The translations under genes and the position numbers were made by a program. From NCBI GenBank assembly GCA_013289785.1, contig JABCZE010000120.1:1-5794 (forward strand): a stretch of DNA of 5,794 bases, in the 5' to 3' direction. The notes beneath the pieces are model-generated. The model saw nothing but the letters and a program-made list of their open reading frames with translations. It was not told the origin of the DNA and ran no database searches. The DNA is from Vulcanimicrobiota bacterium. GTDB lineage: Bacteria > Vulcanimicrobiota > Vulcanimicrobiia > Vulcanimicrobiales > Vulcanimicrobiaceae. Positions within the stretch are counted from its first letter, which is position 1. The number at the start of each line of letters is the position of its first letter. This document shows, one piece after another, positions 1-5,114 of this stretch.

Positions 1-125
1 TTCATTTGCACGCATTCTCTCAATCTGCGCTGATCTCGTAATATCGAGTGCTCCAGCTAGACTTTCCCGGCCGTATTTTGGCCACCTCCTCGGCGCTGCG
101 GCGGTCGCGTGTTCGAGCATTTCCG

Positions 126-218
126 AAACAAACGGCCAACCGCGCGAGATACGCCGGAGATCCCATCGGTCCGCCGGACGTCCAGCCGGGCGATGTGCCG
201 CTCAAGCGCAACGAATAG
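126..218 (+). pseudogene. Possible C-terminal coding remnant, unidentified
   Basis: This frame ends in a TAG at 216-218 and reads ANRARYAGDPIGPPDVQPGDV followed by PLKRNE. From about position 126 on its third codon positions are mostly G or C, as in the real genes here, and the peptide looks like a natural protein tail. Upstream the frame loses that bias and meets a TAA at 39-41. No good start or Shine-Dalgarno sequence is visible; the GTG at 48 has none. I do not recognise the family. It could be the end of a gene broken by a frameshift near 120, or a chance open frame. The stem-loop at 232-267 lies 13 nt after the stop, which fits the end of a transcription unit. Confidence 0.25.
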
Positions 219-231
219 GAAGGCGCTCGCC

Positions 232-267
232 GGCTGTTCAGCTGCTCGCAAGGGCAGCGAAACAGCC
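232..267 (+). terminator. Strong stem-loop between transcription units, terminator-like
   Basis: The arms GGCTGTT (232-238) and AACAGCC (261-267) pair perfectly. Inside them GCTGC (241-245) pairs with GCAGC (254-258). A 2x2 internal mismatch separates the two helices and an 8-nt loop (246-253) closes the top, so 12 base pairs form. No run of T follows, so it is not a classical intrinsic terminator. It may still end transcription, protect an RNA 3' end or bind a protein. The helix is clear in the sequence; the function is inferred. Confidence 0.45.
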
Positions 268-293
268 TCGATTGGCTCCTGATCCGAGGTAAA

Positions 294-336
294 CTCCTTA
301 GATTGACAAAGCACTCGAGTTATTGTCCGAAAGGAG
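294..336 (+). promoter_or_regulatory. Leader hairpin that can mask the Shine-Dalgarno of the Fe-S subunit gene
   Basis: CTCCTT (294-299) is the exact complement of the Shine-Dalgarno AAGGAG (331-336). Nested inside, GACAA (305-309) is the exact complement of TTGTC (323-327). In RNA this gives two helices of 6 and 5 bp that close over the ribosome-binding site just before the GTG at 343. The same DNA is a dyad around about 316, with the palindrome ACTCGAGT (313-320) near its centre, so a protein operator is an equal alternative. Either reading would place control at the first gene of the hydroxylase operon. It does not resemble a known riboswitch that I can recognise, and is much smaller than the Moco riboswitch. 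Confidence 0.35.
331..336 (+). promoter_or_regulatory. Shine-Dalgarno AAGGAG for the GTG start at 343
   Basis: AAGGAG lies 6 nt before the GTG at 343 and decides this start. A GTG at 341 is followed at once by TGA and cannot be used. The site is the 3' arm of the possible leader hairpin 294-336. Confidence 0.85.
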
Positions 337-342
337 AATTGT

Positions 343-792
343 GTGATAACCATTACGGTGAACGGTGCAAGCCACGACGTGGATGTCCCACCCGACATGC
401 CGTTGCTATGGGTCATTCGAGACGAACTCGGGCTAACGGGGACGAAGTTCGGTTGCGGCGTTTCACAGTGCGGCTGCTGCACCGTGCACGTCGACGGGGA
501 GGCCACTCGCTCGTGCGTCTTGCCGGTCTCGCAGGTCGTCGGCAAACAGGTGCACACGATCGAGAGCCTTTCGACCGATAACTCCAGCGCGATCCAGAAG
601 GCGTGGATTGCCGAGCAGGTGCCGCAGTGCGGCTATTGCCAGTCGGGGCAGATCATGGCCGCGGCGGCTTTCCTTCGCAAGAACGCGAATCCCAGCGACG
701 CGCAAATCTCCGATGCAATAACGAATATTTGCCGATGCGGTACGTACGATCGCATCCGCAGCGCGATTCACCGCGCGGCGCAGGGGGCTTGA
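343..792 (+). CDS. (2Fe-2S)-binding small subunit of a molybdenum hydroxylase, IorA-like
   Basis: This 149-aa protein is the electron-transfer subunit of a xanthine oxidase family enzyme. The N-terminal plant-ferredoxin-like domain (about residues 1-75) carries Cys38, Cys43, Cys46 and Cys58 in the usual C-x4-C-x2-C-x11-C spacing for one [2Fe-2S] cluster. The C-terminal helical domain (about 85-147) has Cys96, Cys99, Cys130 and Cys132 in the CGYC...CRCGTY pattern for the second. The length matches IorA, QorS and CoxS-type subunits (about 150-160 aa). The GTG start at 343 is chosen because AAGGAG (331-336) sits 6 nt upstream and the protein then begins directly at the conserved first strand (ITITVNG). 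There is no signal peptide. The partner large subunit starts 2 nt after the stop. The family is very secure; the isoquinoline-type assignment rests on the partner. Confidence 0.95.
   Translation: MITITVNGASHDVDVPPDMPLLWVIRDELGLTGTKFGCGVSQCGCCTVHVDGEATRSCVLPVSQVVGKQVHTIESLSTDNSSAIQKAWIAEQVPQCGYCQSGQIMAAAAFLRKNANPSDAQISDAITNICRCGTYDRIRSAIHRAAQGA
782..787 (+). promoter_or_regulatory. Shine-Dalgarno AGGGGG inside the end of the Fe-S gene, setting the GTG start at 795
   Basis: AGGGGG lies 7 nt before the GTG at 795, within the last codons of the Fe-S subunit gene. It supports 795 over the in-frame ATG at 603, which would overlap the upstream gene by 190 nt and add 64 residues with no family resemblance. 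Confidence 0.6.
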
Positions 793-794
793 TC

Positions 795-2921
795 GTGGAA
801 GCGACAGCACTGAATCGCGGCGGTTTCATTCGTCTCACCGGCTCGCTTGGCGCGGGACTCGCTCTCGCGTTTTACGTGCCGGGATGTTCTCCCGGCAAAC
901 GCAACGGCCAGGGCGACGAGTTCGCGCCGAACGCATGGGTGCGCATCGCGCCCGACGAGACCGTCACGATCGTTCTCAACAAATCCGAAATGGGTCAAGG
1001 CGTGACGACCGGGCTGCCGACCGCACTCGCCGACGAGCTGGACGCCCCGATGAACCGCGTGCAGACTGAGTTCGCGCCGGCAGAGCAGCAGTACGCCGAC
1101 CCGGAGATGGGCGATATGGTAACCGGCGGTAGCACCTCCATGCGCGACTCGTGGCTGCCAATGCGTCAAGCCGGCGCGACCGCTCGCGCGATGCTCGTCG
1201 CAGCGGCTGCGAAGCAGTGGGGTGTCGATCCGTCCACATGCACCGCACGCGGTGGAAGCGTCTACGATCCAGGATCGAACCGCAGCGCAACCTACGGCAG
1301 TCTCGCGCTCGCCGCGGCGTCGTTGCCGGTGCCGGCGGACGTGCCGCTCAAGACGCCCAGCCAGTTTACGCTCATCGGCAAACAGGGCCAGCGCACCGAC
1401 GTGCCATCGAAGGTCAACGGCTCGGCGAAGTACGGAATCGACGTCGTCGTGCCGGGGATGGTCTACGCAGCCATCGCGCGTTCGCCCGTATTCGGTGGGA
1501 GCGTGAAAAGCTTCGATGCGGCCCGCGCCAAGGCGGTACCGGGTGTAGCCGACGTCGTGCAAGTCCCAAGCGGCGTCGCGGTGATCGCGAAGAACACGTG
1601 GGCCGCGTTCCAGGGAAAGGACGCGCTCGTCATCAAGTGGGACGAAGGGCCGAACGCAAAAGTCAGCACCGAATCGCTGTTTGCGACGTCGGAACGCCTG
1701 GCGAAGGCGCATGCCGGCGAACGGGTGGCCATATCACGCGGAAATCCCGACACAACCGCAGGAACGGTTATCGAAGCGATTTACCTAGGCCCCTACCTCG
1801 CGCACGCGACCATGGAACCAATGAATGCGACGGCGGACGTGCGGCATGATAGTTGCGAAGTCTGGGCGCCGAATCAGGTGCAGTTGCGAGCGCAGGCGAT
1901 CGCCGCGAAGGTGACCGGGCTGCCAATCGAACAGTGCAAGATTCACACGACCTATCTCGGCGGCGGCTTCGGCAGACGGCTCGAGGTCGACTACGTACAA
2001 GAAGCCGTCGAAGTTTCGAAGGCCATCGGGAAGCCCGTAAAGGTGACGTGGACTCGCGAAGACGACATCCAGCACGATTGTTACCGCCCGATGAGCGTAA
2101 ATACCGTGCGCGGAGTCGTGTCCGACGGCGCGCTCGTCGCCCTAACCCACCAGGTGGTGTCCCCATCGTGGTTCCGCCGCTGGCTACCGTCGGGGTTCAA
2201 AGATGGGATCGATCCCCTCGATTTGGCCGAAGTGCTCGACGCTCCGTACCGGGCACCGAACTTCAAGGTTACCTACATCGACTACGAAGGCGGCATTCCG
2301 ATCGGTTCGTGGCGCGCCCCGAACGCGAACTGGAACGGGTTCGTCACGGAGTCGTTCGTCGACGAGCTCGCGCACGCCGCGGGGAAGGACCCGATAGAAT
2401 TTAGGCTGGCGGCGCTCAAGGATAACCCGCGGGCGGCAAACGCATTGCGCCTCGTCGCCAAAAAGGCCGGGTGGGGGAGCACCTCCGCCGGACTGGCTCA
2501 GGGAATCGCACTAACCACGTGGAACGGCAGCTACGCGGCGATGGTAGCCGACGTATCGATGTCCGGAAACATGCCAAAGGTGCATCGAGTCGTCGCCGTC
2601 GTTGATTGCGGTACCGTAGTTAATCCCGACATTGTCGTGCAACAGGCGCAGGGCGCGACGAACTTTGGCCTCTCCGCCGCTTTAACCGGAAAGATCACGA
2701 TTGCCAATGGCCGGTGCCAGCAAAACAACTTCTACGATTACACGGTGCTGCGGATGGCCGACGCGCCTTCCATCGACGTGCACATCGTAGCAAGCAACGA
2801 GAAGCCCACCGGAATCGGAGAGATTTGCACGCCGCCGATTGCGCCTGCAGTCGGGAACGCCATCTTCGCGCTGACGGGGAAGCGCGTTCGCCGGCTACCG
2901 TTCAGCGACGGGCTGGTGTGA
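795..2921 (+). CDS. Molybdopterin-binding large subunit, xanthine dehydrogenase family, isoquinoline 1-oxidoreductase beta (IorB)-like
   Basis: This 708-aa protein is the catalytic subunit that would bind the molybdopterin cofactor and hydroxylate or oxidise a heterocycle or aldehyde using water. Visible family landmarks are MGQG (66-69), the R-x-D-x-P-x-K-V-x-G linker from Arg200, HATMEPMNA (337-345), the glycine loop GGGFGRR (389-395), GSWRAPN (504-510) and the C-terminal GIGE with catalytic-type Glu676, followed by PPIAPA. The order and the length (family about 700-780 aa) indicate an intact gene. The first 31 residues look like the family's Tat leader (NRGGFIRLTG plus a hydrophobic stretch), but only one of the twin arginines is present. 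The start lies 2 nt after the Fe-S subunit stop and is probably translationally coupled to it. The closest known type is IorB; the substrate cannot be read from sequence. No maturation factor (XdhC-like) or cytochrome gene is in the window. Confidence 0.93.
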   Translation: MEATALNRGGFIRLTGSLGAGLALAFYVPGCSPGKRNGQGDEFAPNAWVRIAPDETVTIVLNKSEMGQGVTTGLPTALADELDAPMNRVQTEFAPAEQQYADPEMGDMVTGGSTSMRDSWLPMRQAGATARAMLVAAAAKQWGVDPSTCTARGGSVYDPGSNRSATYGSLALAAASLPVPADVPLKTPSQFTLIGKQGQRTDVPSKVNGSAKYGIDVVVPGMVYAAIARSPVFGGSVKSFDAARAKAVPGVADVVQVPSGVAVIAKNTWAAFQGKDALVIKWDEGPNAKVSTESLFATSERLAKAHAGERVAISRGNPDTTAGTVIEAIYLGPYLAHATMEPMNATADVRHDSCEVWAPNQVQLRAQAIAAKVTGLPIEQCKIHTTYLGGGFGRRLEVDYVQEAVEVSKAIGKPVKVTWTREDDIQHDCYRPMSVNTVRGVVSDGALVALTHQVVSPSWFRRWLPSGFKDGIDPLDLAEVLDAPYRAPNFKVTYIDYEGGIPIGSWRAPNANWNGFVTESFVDELAHAAGKDPIEFRLAALKDNPRAANALRLVAKKAGWGSTSAGLAQGIALTTWNGSYAAMVADVSMSGNMPKVHRVVAVVDCGTVVNPDIVVQQAQGATNFGLSAALTGKITIANGRCQQNNFYDYTVLRMADAPSIDVHIVASNEKPTGIGEICTPPIAPAVGNAIFALTGKRVRRLPFSDGLV

Positions 2922-2923
2922 CG

Positions 2924-3358
2924 ATGCGAACCCATCAACCGGGCGAAGACCGATTCAAAGCAATTCTTCCAGAGCAAGTCGACTGGCGTCCTTTTCCGGC
3001 GTTTCCTCCGGGCGTACTTTTAGCCGTTGTCGTCGGCCATCCGACGGAGCCGGGGCCGTACGCGATTCGGGTAAAGGCGCCGCTCGATGCCAAGCTGATG
3101 CCGCACAGACACCCTGAAGATCGCATCTACACCGTCATATCCGGCGTCTTCTACATCGGGTTTGGCGATGAGTTTGACGGTAACGCCGTGACCGGGTATC
3201 CACCCGGCACGGTGCTCGTGCTTCCCGGAGATACCTGGCATTTCCACTGGGCTAAGTCAGGCGAGTACGTCACGCAAGTTACCGCTATCGGACCGCTCGG
3301 CCTCGAGTATGCGAACAGCGCTGACGATCCGCGCGCCAGCCCACCGCCGAGTCGTTGA
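2924..3358 (+). CDS. Small cupin-domain protein, third gene of the hydroxylase operon
   Basis: This 144-aa protein has one cupin barrel. Motif 1 contains the H61-R-H63 pair and runs on to a VISG turn (71-74) and VFYIGFGDEFD (75-85). Motif 2 is YPPGTVLVLPGDTWH (92-106), supplying the third histidine, His106. These three histidines suggest a bound metal ion. The usual motif-1 glutamate position, four residues after the second histidine, holds Arg67, so metal binding may be altered or may use Glu65 or Asp66. No signal peptide is seen, so it is likely cytoplasmic. The ATG at 2924 is 2 nt after the large-subunit stop; a GTG at 2918 in the same frame is possible and would add two residues. There is no strong Shine-Dalgarno sequence, so coupling to upstream translation is likely. 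Its role is unknown; placement suggests a part in the same pathway. Confidence 0.85.
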   Translation: MRTHQPGEDRFKAILPEQVDWRPFPAFPPGVLLAVVVGHPTEPGPYAIRVKAPLDAKLMPHRHPEDRIYTVISGVFYIGFGDEFDGNAVTGYPPGTVLVLPGDTWHFHWAKSGEYVTQVTAIGPLGLEYANSADDPRASPPPSR

Positions 3359-3366
3359 GCGAGGTC

Positions 3367-3396
3367 ATTCGGGGGCCAGGTTGCGCCGTGCCGAAT
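3367..3396 (+). terminator. Weak hairpin after the hydroxylase-cupin operon
   Basis: ATTCGG (3367-3372) pairs exactly with CCGAAT (3391-3396), and inside it GGC (3374-3376) can pair with GCC (3385-3387). It starts 9 nt after the cupin stop and is followed by pyrimidine-rich sequence (CGTCCTTTCC) rather than a clean T run. It may mark the operon end, but the evidence is modest. Confidence 0.3.
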
Positions 3397-3425
3397 CGTC
3401 CTTTCCGCTTACTCGTTCAGCCTTC

Positions 3426-3431
3426 AGGAGG
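3426..3431 (+). promoter_or_regulatory. Consensus Shine-Dalgarno AGGAGG for the lipoprotein gene
   Basis: AGGAGG lies 5 nt before the ATG at 3437. It is the strongest ribosome-binding site in the window and fixes this start. It suggests independent, efficient translation of the lipoprotein rather than coupling to the cupin gene 78 nt upstream. Confidence 0.85.
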
Positions 3432-3436
3432 CCGGT

Positions 3437-4678
3437 ATGAGGATTTCAGGTTTTAGTCACTACGCGCTTACCAACTGCGTGGTTGTTGCAATGCTGGCAG
3501 GTTGCGGCGCCCTTCGACAGGCTCAGGATGACATGCAGCCGCCGGTCGCTGCGCCGGGAGCGATGCCGCAGGCCGGTCCGGTTGGGGCAGCTGCGTTGAG
3601 CGAACGCGATGACACTAGCTTCCACATCCTTTACACGTTCCTTTCGCGACGCGCGCGCCAAAGTGGTTGGGGTGCGGGTCTGCCGACCGCCGTGAACGGC
3701 CAGTTCTTCGGCACGACGGGATGGGGCGGCACAACCAACAACGGGGTTGTGTATACGATCGACACTTCCGGAAAGCATGAGCGAGCGATTTACTCGTTCC
3801 GCGGTTCCCCCGACGGCGCGTTTGCAGGCGACGCGTTACTCCCACTCGACGGCTTACTGTATGGGACGACCTTCCGGGGCGGCATTTACGATCTTGGCAC
3901 CGTGTTTAGCGTGACTACAAGTGGCGAAGAACACGTCTTGCACTCGTTCCAAGGCAGCGACGGATACGGGCCAGATTCCAGACTGGTATTGTTAGGCGGA
4001 AAACTCTACGGTACCACCGAGTACGGCGGCAATAGCTCAAGTGCTGGGGTCGTTTTTGAGATCACGGCAGATGGCCAGGAGCGTACGATTCACATATTTG
4101 GAACGCGCGACCAGGATTACGCTACCTTTCCGTGCTGCCTTCTCGCGTTCAAAGGCAAGCTCTATGGCGTCACTTCTACTGGCGGCAACGGCTCCGGCGT
4201 GATTTTTGAGCTTGCTCCATCGGGCCAGTATCGAAATGTACACGTCTTTACAGGCAAGGACGGTGGCGGCCCCACTACAGGCCTCGTCGAACTAAACGGG
4301 ACGCTCTATGGCGTGACGCATGGAGGGTACGACGAACATGGCGTGTTTCAACGTGCAGCATTTTACGCATTGCAGCCCCCGGATCAATTCCACATCATCG
4401 CCCGCATGGGGAATCGCACCGGCGGCGCCCCCGGCGGTGACTTGACGGCACTAGACGGAAAATTCTTCGGCGTTTCGTCGGGTGGCGGAGGCTACCGAGG
4501 CGGAGACGCGATGGAGATCGACACGTCTGGGCGCCTCCGTGTGATTTACGCATTTCAACACTCCGGTGGCAGTGATCCGGGCTGGATCCTCGATTACAAG
4601 GGCGCGCTCTTCGGCGAGATGCGTTGGGGTTCTCCCAAAAACGGCGGAACGATTTATCGCCTAACGATCTCACCATAG
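3437..4678 (+). CDS. GloVer-repeat (TIGR03803-like) secreted lipoprotein, predicted seven-bladed propeller
   Basis: This 413-aa protein begins with a lipoprotein signal peptide: a hydrophobic stretch (about 10-21) and the lipobox LAGC with Cys23, followed by Gly24, so the mature protein should be lipid-anchored outside the cytoplasm. Residues 24-60 are a low-complexity linker. The rest is seven repeats of about 50 residues, each with an aromatic strand (like YSF), a YGTT-x-x-GG core and a strand like GVVFEI. Cores start at 91, 142, 191, 243, 291, 344 and 392. This matches the 'choice-of-anchor tandem repeat GloVer-containing' proteins. Blade 5 has a degenerate third strand (AFYALQPPDQ) and the last core is FGEMRWGS. 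Vicinal cysteines occur at 233-234. Such proteins have no established activity; surface binding or scaffolding is a guess. Residues 25-32 (LRQAQDDM) are encoded by a dispersed-repeat-like sequence. Confidence 0.88.
   Translation: MRISGFSHYALTNCVVVAMLAGCGALRQAQDDMQPPVAAPGAMPQAGPVGAAALSERDDTSFHILYTFLSRRARQSGWGAGLPTAVNGQFFGTTGWGGTTNNGVVYTIDTSGKHERAIYSFRGSPDGAFAGDALLPLDGLLYGTTFRGGIYDLGTVFSVTTSGEEHVLHSFQGSDGYGPDSRLVLLGGKLYGTTEYGGNSSSAGVVFEITADGQERTIHIFGTRDQDYATFPCCLLAFKGKLYGVTSTGGNGSGVIFELAPSGQYRNVHVFTGKDGGGPTTGLVELNGTLYGVTHGGYDEHGVFQRAAFYALQPPDQFHIIARMGNRTGGAPGGDLTALDGKFFGVSSGGGGYRGGDAMEIDTSGRLRVIYAFQHSGGSDPGWILDYKGALFGEMRWGSPKNGGTIYRLTISP
3512..3532 (+). repeat. Dispersed 'RQAQ / LSLSKG'-type repeat sequence inside the lipoprotein gene
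   Basis: The core CTTCGACAGGCTCAGGAT is, from memory, the signature of a short repeat scattered through many bacterial genomes. It shows up in translations as RQAQD on one strand and as LSLSKG or PELVEG in other frames. Here the + frame reads LRQAQDD and the minus strand reads VILSLSKGAA. It falls directly after the lipobox codons and keeps the reading frame. No second copy is visible in this window, so its repeat status rests on recognition of the sequence, not on local copies. Confidence 0.55.
3620..4675 (+). repeat. Seven degenerate protein repeats of about 50 residues (about 150 nt)
   Basis: The conserved [YF]G[TV]T-x-x-GG cores lie 51, 49, 52, 48, 53 and 48 residues apart. The array begins with the strand HILYTF (63-68) and ends with TIYRLTISP (405-413). 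Because the first unit lacks the GVVFEI-type strand and the last unit supplies it, the two ends can complete one blade together, a closure typical of beta-propellers. The DNA copies have diverged, so this is an old protein repeat and not a recent tandem duplication. Confidence 0.75.
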
Positions 4679-4962
4679 GCGGCTCTTCTTGTTGTGATTC
4701 GCGAGCGAGGCGCCGCGTAAGATTGATTCGCTAAACTGGTTGCGCGGTTGCGGCGCGATCGCGAGTTCCAGCGCCGGCGGTTGACAAACGAGTCGATGAC
4801 GGTCCCGACGTATCGCGTGGTGCCTTCGATCGATAGGTCGGTGGCGCCCGCCATGTGCGGCGTTTCAAAGCTGTGCGTGCGTCCACGAGCGGATCCGAGA
4901 TCGGCGACGGCAGAAACAGACATCCGGTCAGCAGCAAGAGAGGGGTTTCGCTGGGCGCAGAC
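4670..4962 (-). pseudogene. Broken C-terminal remnant of a D-2-hydroxyacid dehydrogenase-like gene
   Basis: Read on the minus strand, 4866 down to about 4784 encodes ETPHMAGATDLSIEGTTRY and then VGTVIDSFV. This resembles the C-terminal segment of D-isomer-specific 2-hydroxyacid dehydrogenases, where TPH-x-AG-x-T carries the catalytic-region histidine. After a one-base frame change near 4782-4786 the reading goes on as CQPPALELAIAPQPRNQF and ends at a TGA (4672-4670), like the 'GEPP' tail of that family. Upstream the frame is stopped at 4965-4963, and no Rossmann fold, NAD-binding motif or start is visible before the recQ promoter region. It therefore looks like a truncated, frameshifted fossil. 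Its end overlaps the lipoprotein stop by 9 nt in convergent orientation. A chance match over about 28 residues is the alternative. Confidence 0.45.
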
Positions 4963-5114
4963 TCATTTCGAAGCCCGTGACCCAATTCGGTGCGGGCCAG
5001 TTTCGAGGCCCAGATCCGAGGCATTAGCGGACGTTGGCATCTGATGCGTAATCTCTTTGCTTGCCAACCGTTGCGAAACGCTCGGGCAATAAATTTACGC
5101 CAACATACACTCGC
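4679..5114. other. 436-nt gap without an intact gene
   Basis: No + strand frame here has a ribosome-binding site or recognisable protein. The open frame at 4748-5044 is arginine-rich and reads like the antisense of the minus-strand remnant described at 4670-4962. The right end (about 5085-5111) turns AT-rich before the helicase gene and probably contains its promoter, with AATAAATT (5089-5096) or TACACT (5106-5111) as possible -10 elements; neither has a convincing -35. No terminator, tRNA or repeat array is seen. Confidence 0.5.

Noticed and set aside
303..308. Perfect -35 box TTGACA
   Set aside because: No suitable -10 lies 16-18 nt downstream; that position falls in the Shine-Dalgarno region. 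It is better explained as part of the dyad or leader stem.
219..342. Moco riboswitch upstream of a molybdoenzyme operon
   Set aside because: The leader is too short and I see no multi-helix architecture of that class, only the two separate hairpins.
57..557. 166-codon minus-strand open frame covering the start of the operon
   Set aside because: Mostly antisense to the Fe-S gene, with no family resemblance and no ribosome-binding site.
603..794. Longer start (ATG 603) for the Mo-binding subunit
   Set aside because: It would overlap the Fe-S gene by 190 nt, the extra residues do not look like the family, and GTG 795 has its own Shine-Dalgarno and leads straight into the expected leader.
768..1712. 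314-codon minus-strand open frame
   Set aside because: It is the antisense shadow of the Mo-subunit gene: rich in Arg and His, no recognisable motif, no ribosome-binding site.
2714..2923. Longer start for the cupin
   Set aside because: The extra 70 codons lie inside the end of the large-subunit gene and read as arginine-rich out-of-frame translation.
4756..4763. GCGATCGC palindrome
   Set aside because: One copy only; expected by chance in GC-rich DNA and not evidence for a repeat family.
4748..5044. 98-codon + strand open frame before recQ
   Set aside because: Its composition is that of a reverse-complement shadow of the dehydrogenase remnant, and it has no Shine-Dalgarno sequence.
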